From contig NC_092561.1 of NCBI RefSeq assembly GCF_037975245.1, positions 11,591,001 to 11,655,000 of the forward strand: 64,000 nt of DNA, read 5' to 3'. Below the pieces are notes generated by a model that worked only from the letters and a program-made list of their open reading frames with translations, was not told the origin of the DNA and searched no databases. Both the position numbers and the translations under genes were made by a program. The stretch comes from Apostichopus japonicus (taxonomy: Eukaryota > Echinodermata > Holothuroidea > Aspidochirotida > Stichopodidae). Shown piece after piece: positions 49,775-62,140 of the stretch (position 1 is its first letter; each line of letters begins with the position of its first letter).

Positions 49775-52193
49775 ACGATTTTCTTAGCAGTTAACTTGTT
49801 ACCGACAATAATCTTGTCTTTCACTCTAACATATCATGAGAGAAAATTGCGTCGGCTGCTATACGTTTAAGCAAAGACAGGCCATTGACTTTTCACTGCC
49901 AGTCGTAGTCGAAGGGATGTGACGCTCGAAATTCTTTATCACCTCATTACTTCATTAAATAACAAATAAGAAGGCGTGTTTCTTGGTTCTGGAAGTTGTG
50001 TTCAAGATAAGTTCTCATAGTAAAACATATAACCGACCATATTCTTCTTCCTGTTGTAACTTTTGCTGTTATGGATTTCTGTATAAGTCTTAACGAAAAA
50101 CCCATTGGATATATGAGAATCAGCTAATTTATTTGTAATTAACAATCAAGATTAAATTTTTGACGGTATCAAGTTGCACATTAAAGCATTATATAGGTAA
50201 TCCTACTGTTTGTGGAAAGCAGTTCAAGGGGGGAATTCTAATAGGGAAACTTCTGCATGGTTTTATTGAGGTCTTTACCAAACTCTAAAGAGGATGTTCT
50301 TCATGTGGATTATGAGAGTTTCAAGTACATATTGTTTGAAGAAGAGTGACAGTAGTATATCATTCTAATCAAGCAATACCTCCCTGCTTGAAGGATGCTC
50401 TAGAAAGCATGGATTATCTTTAGTTGCATCAGAGCTACAAAGGGAGAGTCATCATTCCAGTTAAATTTCCCCATGCAGGGGGTAGGAAGTGAGGGTGGGC
50501 ACACAACATCAGAGGGACATTTTCTCATTCCACAACCACCACTCGATATGCTATAAACCGATACACACCGGCCATATCACTTAAATATGATGTATGATGT
50601 GTTAGTATGTTATCAATACTATTTATTGAGATTGTTAATTGTTAAACGTGCTATAAAAAGATACGGGATGCCATTTAAAAATAGCATGTACAGACAGTGC
50701 CCCCCCCCCCCCCAGGCTCCTACCTCCCAGATCCCATGTATAATCATTTTTCACTCTTTGCCCAGTCTGATATAGATTCAGAATATTGTGTTTGTGCATG
50801 ACTATCATCCAATTTCATGTTTTGATTTTTACTATATTAACTTTCTTTTAACAAACTTTTCTTTACAAGAATGACATATTTAAAGTGTGAGAAACATGAT
50901 GAGACAAAAAATCTAGCATATTGCATCCTGCTCTGTCCTATTTGCTTTATTCTTTCCCTTGTTTGGCTTTGTTTTGTTTCCTGTATGTTTGCAGCTCTTT
51001 TGAAGAGGGTATCGTTCTAATATATCTTTTCTAATTTGAACCACTTTTGTCCAATAAGAAACATTCATAATAAGAAACAACGAACCTTTATCACTGGAAT
51101 TGCCTGGAATGCCATTTGTCTACACAAATGAAAATTTGCTTCACGCATGGCCATCACAACGGGGCTTAGGGGGTGGGGGAATGGCCCTCCACCTTATTGA
51201 GAGGGAGAAAACCTTGACGATTGAGTGACAAAAATAAGGAAGGGTAAAAAAGTAAACAATAAAGTAGTAATGAAAGTCAATAAATAGGTGTCAAGCCCAT
51301 ACGGAGAGGGTTAGGGCAGTGTTGACATGTTCAAGGTCAGAGAAGTATCTAGTCCAGCTACTTCATGGTTGTTATTAGCAAACAAAAATATTTTGAAACT
51401 CATCACAGATAGGTCACAGACTTAAGAAGACCCCTCCCCAGGACACAAATTCGATAACTTACCATCCCAACTCCCCCCCCCCCTTATCCGTAACTTGAAA
51501 ACACCCTCGGTTCCCGTCCTGTAATGAGCTTTACGCACGGATGAAATTTCATATTGCCTAGGCAACTCTCGTAGACCCATGAAGTACAGTTACCATACTT
51601 GCCAAAACTTACCCACTGTGTGTTAGGGAAATACGGCAACAATGAAGTTTGGACTCCTAAAGTTCGTAATATTTTACCTCTGCAATTATCATTTTTTGTT
51701 GTAGCTGTTGCATTCCCTATCCCGTACCTGCCCTCCGTTGGGGGGGGGGGGGAGTTAGGTTTATACTATCTCTCCCTCTGTAAAGATGACTATGAACGCA
51801 ATGTAGTTGCCGAATACAACATGCAACATATACGGAGGATGAAATAGCAGCAATCACAACAAAAACATGATTAACATCTTCTACAGATGGAAGACTTGTT
51901 TCTTTTTCTTCTTCTTTTTTTCCCCTTCTATTTTTTGTTTTGCAGCAACGCACAACGTCTCATTCATTTCCTGTAACATTAAACTCTGACGTATGCATCT
52001 GCTCTAATTATTGATATAATGAACTCAATTGCCTTTTGAATGTCGAAATGCTTAAATTTTATGCGGGACAAAAGATGCTATGAAGTATTTGCGGACATTC
52101 TGTACCAGGACATTTCGTCCGGTGGGACTATATTTGCTGTGAGGGTGGGACACAATTTTCAGCAGATAATGTCCGACCGGACTAAATATGCTG

Positions 52194-52223
52194 GTACAAA
52201 GTGTCCGCGGAGACACTTTGTAC
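52194..52223. repeat. 12-bp hairpin at the right end of copy 1
   Basis: GTACAAAGTGTC, a loop CGCGGA, then GACACTTTGTAC. A slightly altered version sits at the right end of copy 2 (about 60096-60125). Confidence 0.85.
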
Positions 52224-52247
52224 AGGGGGACACTCTGTACTGTCACA

Positions 52248-52251
52248 CCGG
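52248..52251. other. CCGG shared by the two Ginger-like copies
   Basis: The junction reads ...ACTGTCACA CCGG TGTAGCAGTACA... Copy 1 ends and copy 2 starts directly on either side of one CCGG. The outer flanks of the pair are also CCGG (45958-45961 and 60149-60152). Confidence 0.85.
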
Positions 52252-52874
52252 TGTAGCAGTACAAACTGTCGCAAATATGCAATATTCAGTGAATACTGTC
52301 CTAGTCCCACAGGACAGTTTATACTGGATTTACCAGTACGTTTGGTCTCCCGGACCAATTGTACAAGGCCAGTTGGTACAGACTGTCTCCCCAGACAGTA
52401 TATGCTATGGTTACACGGAGGGGGACATTATTTGACGGTCATATATTTTGTTGTAAATTGTGTCCCCCTGAACACAATGTCCGCCGTAGCATGTACGTTC
52501 GACTAGCAAAAATTTAATTAGTAATGGACTCTGGCAGTATCCGTATTATTAGCAAATTGTCGCATTTCGGCTTCCGTATATTTAGCAGTAAAGTCGTGCG
52601 ACAACTAAAAATGGGAAAGCTAGCAGAAAACGTGAGACAAATTGCGGATATTCTAAGAGAGGAGAGCTATCCAAGTGGGTTTACAAGAATAAAACAGAGA
52701 AGGATCTTCGGAGACAAAATCAGTCTTTCAGACTGGCTGAAAATGGAACTCCTGCGTACCGAAATTGAAGGAAAGTTTTGCTATCTAGGGCTTCTCAACT
52801 CGCCCAAATCGAGGCAGCTCATACTGACTAGTGACATCTATAAGGTAATGTCCGTAACTTACAGTATAGGATCG

Positions 52875-54390
52875 TGTAACGCCGACCGAATTGTATACAG
52901 TCAAGTCGGAACACAGAGTCTTGAAAAATCAGTCAAAGAGTTCAAGTAATGTCTAAAAACTTTGTTAAAAAGAAAACACTTTCGCCTGTTACAATGGTTA
53001 ATGAAGTACATCAATTAATCCTCCAATCAATGTTTAAACGCTTTAAGATGAGTTAAATGGTAGCAATACATCTTTGGGCATAATACATGGCTTAACTCAT
53101 TTACAACACTATTGGAAGTAAAGCAGTACCAAAAGAAATACAAGTGTAGACCAAACCTCGCAGCCTCTGTGAGTTCTGACAATAACTCGCAATATGCGAG
53201 CGAACCCTAAAAGTCGTAATTCCTGCGAGCTGATCTGTTTCCCGCTACTTGCGATCTGTGCTGTATCTCGCAAATCAGTGCGAGCTGATCTGTTTCGCGC
53301 TACTTGCGATCTGTGCTGTATCTCGCAAATCTGTGCGAGTTGGACTGTCTTTCGCAGCTTGCGATCTGTGCTGTATCTCGCAAATCAGTGCGAGCTGGGC
53401 TGTGTCTCGCAAATCCTGCAAGCTGGGCTGTGTCTTGCAAATCCTGCGAGCTGGGCTGTGTCTTGCAGCTTGCGAGCTGGTCTATTTCTCGCAAATAGTG
53501 CGAGCTGCACTGTGTCTCGCAAATCCCGAGAGCTTAAACTGAAACCCAGGTATACTTCGGGTCTTAAATACACATATTCACAAAATAGGGAGATGGTCGA
53601 GCTTCAGCCTTAGGTTATTTTTCAGTACTTGTACGTCAATCTTTCTCAATATACCGCATTGAATTCTGAGCTAGGATAATGCTCCAGCCTTGTAAATTTT
53701 AGGGTAACATCACAAGTAATTCTGGCAACTTTAATATTATATTTGGTCGAGATAGATAGACAAACAAATATACTATCGTTATTGGTTCACTTCGCTGACA
53801 CGGTCGATATAACATTGACGGGTACTAACGGCTTATTCGTAGCTTTTTCAGATTCTCAAGTTACCTTAACACATAAAAGAAAACAAATGAAAATCATTAC
53901 CAAGTAAAATGTCTAGAATCACCGGTCACCAGGTAGAGCCAGGAAACACAATAACGGTTCCTTGATACACAAGTATCACAGTAGAGATCCGTGTAGAGAG
54001 TACACATGAGTAATATTGCAGTAAACGATTGCAACTTAGCGCTAACTGACTACTTTCACAACTTTTGGGTGTCTGCCTCTTACGAACAATAAACCAATCC
54101 TTTTGATACCAAGTAGCTTGAATAGCTGAACTCGGTGATCCCCTTTTATGTTTTTGATGTATGCCGAAGCGCGCGCACGCAGGGAGCGGCTTCCTTTTTG
54201 TTTTGGAAAACTGTCTACACTGCTGGGAAAACACGGTGAGCTTCCTTAGATCTAAAGAGAAAGGGTTAAAGGTCTGGGGCCCGAGACGGGGAAATCAAAA
54301 TAAGAATAGTAAACAGTCCGAGCTCAATACAGAACGAAACAAATTAACAGTAAGAAATCTGCTAGGCTTATACGTCAAATTTCTGTAACA
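52875..54390 (-). mobile_element. possible solo LTR inserted in copy 2
   Basis: Copy 1 lacks this 1.5 kb; flanking sequence resumes at TACACAATATG. On the minus strand the insert begins TGTTACAGAAATTTGACG and ends GGCGTTACA, the TG...CA ends of an LTR. It also has ACATAAAAGGGGATC, a good TATA-like promoter, about 270 bp in. No 4-6-bp target duplication is visible (GATCG left, CTACA right), which argues against a simple recent insertion. No retroviral-type protein is encoded. Loss from copy 1 rather than gain in copy 2 cannot be excluded. Confidence 0.42.
53220..53530. repeat. 28/56-bp tandem repeat TCTCGCAAATCNTGCGAGCTG
   Basis: Units with TCGCAAATC followed by TGCGAGCTG recur at about 56-bp spacing and then at 28-bp spacing (about 53269, 53321, 53377, 53405, 53433). 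Each unit is weakly palindromic (CTCGCA/TGCGAG). Open frames in several phases across it are a by-product. Confidence 0.85.
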
Positions 54391-57300
54391 CTACACAATA
54401 TGCCTTTGGTTGTTAAATGGCGAACGGCCATTCCACAGTTAAACTATAACCAGGCCTCTAGGACTGATTGGTGCACAAATCATGATATTCTTTTACCACG
54501 TTTGGTTAGTTGTAAAAACTCATTCGCAAAAGTCAAGCAATTGCTTATGCAACATTATAATCAGTTGTACGCTTGAGTAAAGTGGTAAGTGCATGAACAA
54601 AGTTATTAGGGCCTACAGTAGTTCTTTTCGTTTTGTTTACCCAATTGTCATAACAAATTTTTGTGAAAAACATTTTAAATTTCCACCTTTTATCGCCCTG
54701 CCTATCATAAAAGATAACAACAGATCACCAAAGCTTACATAGATAGTCTGGTTTGCATGCTAACTATAAAATGCAATTAATGGACTATAGCATATAGCCT
54801 AGCCTACTTCTAGAGGGAAAATGGCATTAATACTGTACGTAACAAATTCACGTTCATTAATGTTGGTTGGTAAGAACAGATATTGAAGGCCTGATAGTAC
54901 TTTTTTAGGTGTGGCATATTCTCTACATGCCAAACCTCACTGCAGAAGAAAACTTCTTAAATATCTGTAGACCCCAATAGTGGCCATGCAATATGTACAA
55001 TAATTGGAATATTCCATTTCAAACACTGATATAGAGTTGTAATTCAATTTTAAGGCACTTCAGCTAGAACTACCAATTCTGCATCCCATATATTTATGTG
55101 TGTGTGTGTGTGTTTTTTTTGGGGGGTTGGAAGGGGGACAAAAACACATGATATCTCCTTGATCATGAATTTTCTTATCTCTTTGAAGGTTTTCATCTTG
55201 GCATAGATAAACCAGACCACAGACTATGTCTAGATTCTATTGGAAAACTATCAACGTTGATGTCACAAGGTATGTTCAACAGGATGTCAAAGCGTCATTG
55301 TCCTGTAGACCTACGAACAAGTCTCCATAGCATTCCTGTAACTGGATTATGGAAACAGGTAAATTCTCAATCTGTTTTAATTGTACAGGATGTCCGCAGT
55401 ATGCAGTGAAGGTCTAGTTTAGTTAATGTCACTCTTTCTGGACAAATTAAACATTTACAAGTTTAAAGGTAGTCTGTATTGGCCCTAAATTTTGGCCACT
55501 TTAATTGCTAGAAGTTTTCAAAAATTACTTCCCTGGGGGTAATAACCCTTTAAATTGTGCTCAGACATTCTAAATGATGACACGAGATGATTGAATGTCC
55601 CAGTGAGGTAAATTTCCTCCAGGGAAATAAACATACTTAAAAATGTTTGAATTTTGTTTGAAATTTGTGAGAATTTTGGCATATTTAGGGCCAATACAGC
55701 ATACCTTTAAGCCACACTCTGGCCTAACTGCAGAGCAACCAGCAATATAGGCATATTATTGTAAGTTGCAAAAAGGGGACATACCACTTTCTGGTTTAGT
55801 GGTTGAAGCGATTGTAAATATATGGTACAGTATGGTGTAAGTTACATTTTCATATTTGCAAGGTAAAAATAATTGGCTTAAATCCACCAACACCCTGTTT
55901 CGATCAGATATCCCACTGTTTTTTATCTAGATCTGTGTACAGAATGAAGCAATGGAATAGAACAACAGTCAAGGCAAAGCCTGCAACTTGTAAATGTTTT
56001 TGAAATTAGCACCTAAATGCTGTCTTCTTTCTTAACAGGTTGGTGTAGATCTGATTGGTCCTCTACCAGTGACAGCTGCCAAGCGACTGTACATAATAAC
56101 ACTGTCTGACTTCTATTCAAAGTGGCCTGAGACTAAGGCAGTGCCTGACAAGACTGCAGCATCAACTTCTAATTTCATTACTGATGTGATGATGAGGTAA
56201 GCATGTCTTAAAAAGTGAATAATTTTCTTTAGTTAGTTCCAATATGAATGGCATCATATCTGTTATTTGTAGGATGCAAATAACTCGTAGTGCATGGCAG
56301 AATGCTGTGTTTGAGTATAAATTATTTCCAAATAGGTATTAAGCATACAGAAAGGTCACGAAGGTACAGTAGGTGAGAACCGAGAAAGCGTACTGTAAAT
56401 CTTTGCAGGTTAAGTCCCCATTAACAAGTTTATATATACGTAGTTTTTGTTACTATATTTACTTGCAAATGTTCTACCTCTGGTTCTTAAGTAGCATACA
56501 TAGCCTGACAATTGTCATTTGATTTACATCCCCAAAAAGTGATTTTGGCTGGACATGTTTCACTGCAGCAGACACAGCTTATTTGTTCAAACAAGTGATG
56601 AGTAAATAATTAAGACCACATTCCACAGCTAGACACCACCTATTGTGTGTTGTTTTTCAAAAAGGTGTTGGACAGTTTGATATTGTAACCACAGGGAACT
56701 TTTCTGTTTAGAAAGTGTGAACTTATTACTACTTGGCTGTTTTGACAGGAACTTCGACAAGATAAGAGAGATAATGTATCAACTGAGTTTTGGTACCATT
56801 TCTCTGTTAGGTCCGTTGTGGAAAATTGCTAAATGTGTTTGTGTGTGTGGTGGGGGATATTTCCTGAAACCTGGCAGAGGGACCCCCTTTTCTTTGGCAA
56901 AATAAGGCAATGTTTAGGTCTCTTGATGCAAAATGATGTATACTAGTACATTTTACTATAATAATGGTTAGCTAGCATTATTTGTTTTTGCATTTGGGTC
57001 ATACAGAGGGTGTTTTGAACCCCCATGGATCCTGATTCAGTACAATTAATGTTTGATCGGCATTAAACAATCATACCATGCACACATACATCAATAGAGC
57101 ACCAAAAGGCATCAAACTTCTGTTGTATCCTAGCTTACTCTAATTTGATAAATGCCTGATATTAAATTAATTAATATGTCACAAATGTTGTATTGGCTCA
57201 TGTGGTTAAAACTTTTCAGGTTTGGTAGTGAACTGTACAATATAGCGCCAAAATTATGACATGCAATCTCCAATAAAAAAAAATGGAGCCAGTAATCCCA

Positions 57301-60152
57301 TAAACATGTAGGTGTCACAATAAAAGATCATCCAATTAACTCAATGCCTAAGCATAGTTCAGTTGTACACTAAACAGTCTACACTTAACCAACATGGTGA
57401 ATGTTAATTATCTTTGTAGTGGAGCTTACACATAAACCTCTCAAGATGATAATTTATTTTATATATGACTTACAGTGTGGCATTCACTACTCATAATATT
57501 GCTTTCAACTATTATTTTGCACATATTTGGTTGTACTGACATTCTCATCTCTGACCACCAATGGGGGGAGTATGTATGAAGTTAACAGAAGACATGTCTA
57601 GACGATTTTCTTAGCAGTTAACTTGTTACCGACAATAATCTTGTCTTTCACTCTAACATATCATCAGAGAAAATTTCGTCGGCTGCTACACGATTAAGCA
57701 AAGACAGGCTATTGACTTTTCACTGCCAGTCGTTCGGTGGAAAATCATATATTTGCAGTTCAAGTTGAAGGGATGTGACGCTCGAAATTCTTTATCACCT
57801 CATTACTTCATTAAATAACAAATAAGAAGGCGTGTTTCTTGGTTCTGGAAATTGTGTTCAAGATAAGTTCTCATAGTAAAACATATAACCGACCATATTC
57901 TGCTTCCTGTTTTAACCTTTGCTGTTATGGAGTTCTGTGTCAGTCTTAACGAAAAACCCGTTGGATACATGAGAATCAGCTATTTTATTTGTAATTTACA
58001 ATCAAGAATAAACTTTTGACGGTATCAAGTTGCACATTAAAGCATTATATAGGTAATCCTACTGTTTGTGGAAAGTAGTTCAAGGGGGAATTTTAATAGG
58101 GAAACTGCATGGTTTTATTGAGGTCTTTACCAAACTCCAAAGAGGATGTTCTTCATGTGGATTATGAGAGTTTCAAGTACATATTGTTTGAAGAAGAGTG
58201 ACAGTAGTATATCATTCTAAGTCAGCAATACCTCCCTGCTTGGAGGATGCTCTATAAAGCATGGATTATCTTTAGTTGCATCAGAGCTACAAAGGGAGAG
58301 TCATCATTCCAGTTAAATTTCCCCATGCAGGGGGTAGGAAGCGGGGGTGGGGTGGGCACACAACATCAGAGGGACATTTTCTCATTCCACAACCACCACT
58401 CGTTATGCTATAAACCGATACACACCGGCCATATCACTTAAATATATATGATGTGTTAGTACTGTATGTTATCAATACTATTTATTGAGATTGTTTATTG
58501 TTAACCGTGCTACAAAAAGATATGGGATGCCACTTTAAAAATAGCATGTACAGACAGTGCCCCCCCCCCCGGCTCCTATCTCCCTGATCCCATGTATAAT
58601 CATTTTTCACTCTTTGCCCAGTCTGATATAGATTCAGAATATTGACTATCATCCAATTTCATGTTTTGATTTTTACTATATTAACTTTCTTTGAACAAAC
58701 TTTTCTCCACAAGAATGACATATTTAAAGTGTGAGAAACATGATGAGACAAAAAAATCTAGCATATTGCATCCTGCTCTGTCCTATTTGCTTTATTCTTT
58801 CCCTTGTTTGGCTTTGTTTTGTTTCCTGTATGTTTGCAGCTCTTTTGAAGAGGATATCGTTCTAAAATATCTTTTCTAATTTGAACCACTTTTGTCCAAT
58901 AAGAAACATTCATAATAAGAAACAACGAACCTTTATCACTGGAATTGCCAGGAATGCCATTTGTCTATACAAATGAAAATTTGCTTCACGCATGGCCATC
59001 ACAACGGGGCTTAGGGGACAGGGGGTGGGGGAATGCCCCTCCACCTTGTTGAGAGGGAGAAAACCTTGACTCAACGATTGAGTGACACAAATAAGGAAGT
59101 GTAAAAAAGGAAACAATGAAGTAGTAATGAAAGTCAATAAATAGGTGTCACTGAGGCCCGTACGGAGAGGGTTGGGACAGTGATGATTTTCAAGGTCAGA
59201 GAAGTATCTTCCATCTACTTCAGGGTTGCTATTAGCAAACAAAAATATTTTGGAACTCATCACAGATAGGTCACGGACTTAAGAAGACTCTTCCTCAGGA
59301 CACAAATCGATAACTTACCATCCCAACTCCTCCCCCCCCCCCCCATCCTTGCACTCAAAATTATGTGTATGGGCCTGAGTGTTGTATACAGCATTGCCGA
59401 TTTCGTTTAAGATGTAACTTGAAAAATCCTTCGGTTCCCGTCCAATAATGAGCTTTATGCACGAATGAAATTTCATATTGGCTAGGCAACTCTCGTAGAC
59501 CTATGAAGTACAGTTACCATAATTGCCAAATCTTACCCACTGAGTGTTGGGGAAATACGGCTACAATGAAACTTTTAACTCCTTTAAGTTCGTAATCTTT
59601 TACCTCTGCAATTATCATTTTTTGTTGTAGCTGTTGCCTGCCCTATCCCGTAACCGCCCTCCGTTGGGGAGGAAGTTAGGTTTATGCGATCTCTCCCTCT
59701 GTAAAGATGACTATGAACGCAATGTAGTGGCCGAATACAACATGCAAAATTTATACGGAATATTACATAGCAGCAATCACAACAAGAACATGATTAACAT
59801 CTTTTACAGATGGAAGACTTATTACTTTTTTTCCCCATCTATTTTTTGTTTTGCAGCAACGCACAACGTCTCATTTATTTCCTGTAACATCTAACTATGT
59901 ATGCATCTGCTCTAATTATTGATATAATGAACTTAATTGCCCTTTGAATGTCGAAATGCCTAAATTTTATGCGGGACAAAATATATATATTTGCGGACAT
60001 TCTGTACCAGGACATTTCGTCGGGCGGGACTATATTTGATGTGAGGTGGGGACAGAATTTTCAGCAGATAATGTACGACCGGACTAAATGTGCTGGTACA
60101 TAGTGTCCCCGCGGACACTTTGTACAGGGGACACTCTGTACTGTCACACCGG

Positions 60153-60425
60153 CTTCTTCGTGATCATTGTAGAGTATGTGACTTCTACTTAGTGTACTAT
60201 AGTGTAATAATACTGCAAATAATTAAGGACTTTCTCATGATAACACTCACTTAAATTACATAGAACATACACATTATATTGAGTTTGATCACACTACCTG
60301 TGATATTGGGATTTCACCATCATGCTTCGGCCTATAAACAAGCCCATATGAGGCACTTCGTGGAGAGGGACTGTCGAACCAAGTTAACAATTTTCTATAA
60401 AAAAAATTTCTAAAGTTCTTGTAGC
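60153..60425. other. spacer between Ginger-like copy 2 and Penelope remnant
   Basis: No motif recognised. Confidence 0.4.
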
Positions 60426-62140
60426 TGCCATCCCCGCTACTGCAAGTCTGAATTGCCTACAGTCAAGCACTTCGTCTTCGTCGCATTTGCTCTAACAATC
60501 CCTCTTTCATTCGTCATACATGCTTTGTAGAAACACCTTTAATTACTGCCAGGGGCCATAGTGCCATAAGGGTGCTTGAAGCCATTCAGAGAGTCCGCTC
60601 CCTACAAAGATCATCTACATTGGCAGTGAACAAGGGCGGCGGAAGCACGTTTAATCTGGGGGGGGGGGGGCACCGACGTCGAAGGGCACTTTGCAGAAAG
60701 TCGATTGGACTGATGCAGCCTGATATTTAGTACCCTTTATAACTCTTATTGTATTATCTTATTTGCGCATACACATCACTCCACCAACGCCCCCCCCCCC
60801 TCAAGGAAAAAATGCATACTAGCACTGCAATATCCATTGTGAAAATTGGGAAACAAGGAACAAGTTTTCTTTCGAGAAAAAATGAGGTAAATCCTGTGAA
60901 AATTGTACGATTGTATAAACGCAGCTTAAGATGAACTAAGCCGATGCATGTAGTATAGGCTACTGTATAAAGCTCCTAGTCCTATACATTCAAATCGACC
61001 CAAGCTCTGCAGTGTAGCAACAGCAACACGTATCACCTTCTTTCATCAGTCTATGTTTACAAGTTGATGTTTGATTGGCGTACCCATTCAGGTACTTATA
61101 CAAATTGCTAAAGTAGGAATCTGCCGAATTAGAGTTTATTTCTTGTTAAGAGCTTAACAATTTTTTCCATTCGAAATAGCTTTGAGTCCACAGAAATTCA
61201 TTAATAGTTCTAAATTAGGATTAGATCTCTTACTGAAATATCGCTGACCTAATAAGGTGATCAAGAGTACAATTTTTATGTAGAAAAGGGGCACATTTTT
61301 AACCTGAGGAAAAGTGGGGGCACGTGTGCCCCCCCCCGGTTCCGCCCCCCTTGGCAGTTAAGGACAGAAAGGGAAGAGATTGCAACGTCAAGCTCCCTCT
61401 GGTTGTTACTTTCCACCCAAATATTACTCCTCTTCAGCAAATTACCAATAACAACCACAAAATACTCCTCATTTCAGATAGACTCCAACGAGCCGTCCCT
61501 GCAATACCCACCATCGCCTACAAACGTCCACGCAACCTACGAGACCTTCTTGTGCTTGCTGCTGTTCCACCTCCAACTTCTAACTCTACACCCATTCAGC
61601 ATGATCGTACTTCGAGATGCATCGTCTGCAGCCACCACCTTGTTGAATCCAATTCCATCACCAGCCACAGCTTGCAACTCACACACAAGACCAAAGGTCA
61701 CATCACTTCCACAACCTGTAATGTCATCTATCTGATCTCTTGTAGTAGAGTTTGCGGCATCCAGTATGTTGGTGAAACCAAAACCACCCTCAAGAAGCGG
61801 TTCCATCGGTCACAGACCCACAGTCAACACCATGAAGACTGAGACCCCGCGGTTACAAAACACTTTAACCTTCCCAACCATACCATTAATGACATGTCCC
61901 TACAGGGGATTTAATCAATTGGTATCCGTCCTGACATAGTACGAATCAGCAGAGAGAGACTGTGGATGCAACGCCTTCGTACCATTCAACCTCATGGGCT
62001 CAACATTCAGGAAGGATTTACTAACTTTTCTTCTGTCCCCCCCCCCTCCATCTCCCCTTGTCCCCCTTGTCACTCCTCTTCTCGTAGCTCTATTCCACCC
62101 TTTTTTCTCCACACATTTCTGTCCTTGTTCTTCTCTAGTT
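60426..62140 (+). pseudogene. Penelope-like retroelement remnant (post-RT region plus GIY-YIG)
   Basis: The plus strand shows, in order: a SCHPRYCKS segment, a one-base frame break near 60466, then LRLRRICSNNPSF; a hAT-like insertion (60631-61353); KLPLVVTFHPNITPLQQI, LLISDRLQRAVPAIP and RPRNLRDLLVLA; a cysteine pair CIVC; and the GIY-YIG nuclease core NVIYLISCSRVCGIQYVGE with KKRF. The frame breaks again at about 61815-61842. Distal words HFNLPNHTINDMSLQG and RISRERLWMQRL are still visible in other frames. SCHPRHCK / RLRRICS / PLVVT.HP / RPRNLRD / GIQYVGE is the typical C-terminal order of Penelope-like proteins. The catalytic RT core is missing, so this is a 5'-truncated dead copy. Confidence 0.85.
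60623..61361. mobile_element. hAT-like element inserted in the Penelope remnant
   Basis: The element spans 60631-61353 (723 bp). Left end CAAGGGCGGCGGAAGC; right end, on the other strand, CAAGGGGGGCGGAACC, with long G or C runs close by on each side. Flanks GCAGTGAA (60623-60630) and GCAGTTAA (61354-61361) agree at 7 of 8 bases, as for an aged 8-bp duplication. Removing the element and one flank brings the Penelope frame STLAV|KDRKGRD back together, confirming the boundaries. No transposase inside. Confidence 0.85.

Larger units (their letters stand above)
45962..52247 (+). mobile_element. Ginger1-like DNA transposon, copy 1
   Basis: Starts TGTAGCAGTACAAACTGTC and ends ACTGTCACA, whose complement is TGTGACAGTACAGAGTG. 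Both ends therefore match TGTNR and share CAGTACA. CCGG precedes it (45958-45961) and follows it (52248-52251). Further in, ACCAGTACATTTAGTC on the left corresponds to an inverted ACCAGCATATTTAGTC on the right, so the diverged inverted repeats are over 100 bp. Inside is a split integrase-type gene in the same orientation. Published Ginger1 elements have Gypsy-like integrase, TGTNR ends and 4-bp duplications; a CCGG preference is from memory and should be checked. The internal gene is broken, so the copy is not autonomous. Confidence 0.82.
52524..57596 (+). pseudogene. split Ginger-type integrase/transposase gene, copy 2 (better preserved)
   Basis: Block A (52524-52844) is open for 107 codons, from MDSGSIRIISKLSHFGFRIF to LILTSDIYK, before GTAATG. 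Block B (55189-55358) is open, with HLGIDKPDHRLCL, MSKRHCPVDL (a possible remnant of an HHCC zinc-binding domain) and SIPVTGLWKQ. Block C (56039-56196) carries VGVDLIGPLPVTAAKRLYI and LSDFYSKWPETKAVP. Block D (about 57535-57596) keeps TDILISD, the second catalytic aspartate region, but its acceptor reads CACAT instead of the CACAG of copy 1, and the frame then breaks with an in-frame TGA. The damage is different from that of copy 1. The segment after the second aspartate, including the glutamate, is missing. Confidence 0.72.
52252..60148 (+). mobile_element. Ginger1-like DNA transposon, copy 2
   Basis: Same start (TGTAGCAGTACAAACTGTC), same end (CTCTGTACTGTCACA), same orientation and same order of internal blocks as copy 1, with high similarity over nearly the whole length. 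CCGG on both sides. The 1.6-kb difference in length is mostly a 1.5-kb insert at about 52875-54390 that splits the first intron. Poly-C tracts at 58560 and 59332 and the long similar non-coding body (57.6-60.0 kb) parallel copy 1 (49.8-52.2 kb). Not autonomous, as its integrase gene is damaged at the last exon. Confidence 0.82.

Noticed and set aside
51599-51847. 82-codon frame near the right end of Ginger-like copy 1
   Set aside because: The paralogous stretch in copy 2 is not open in the same way and crosses a G homopolymer.
53194-53613. 139-codon frame with repeated CELICF/CAVSRKS words
   Set aside because: Frames are open in several phases because of a 28/56-bp tandem repeat; not a protein.
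53926-54234. 102-codon frame on minus inside the solo-LTR candidate
   Set aside because: No similarity to known retroelement proteins recognised; it lies across the predicted LTR promoter region.
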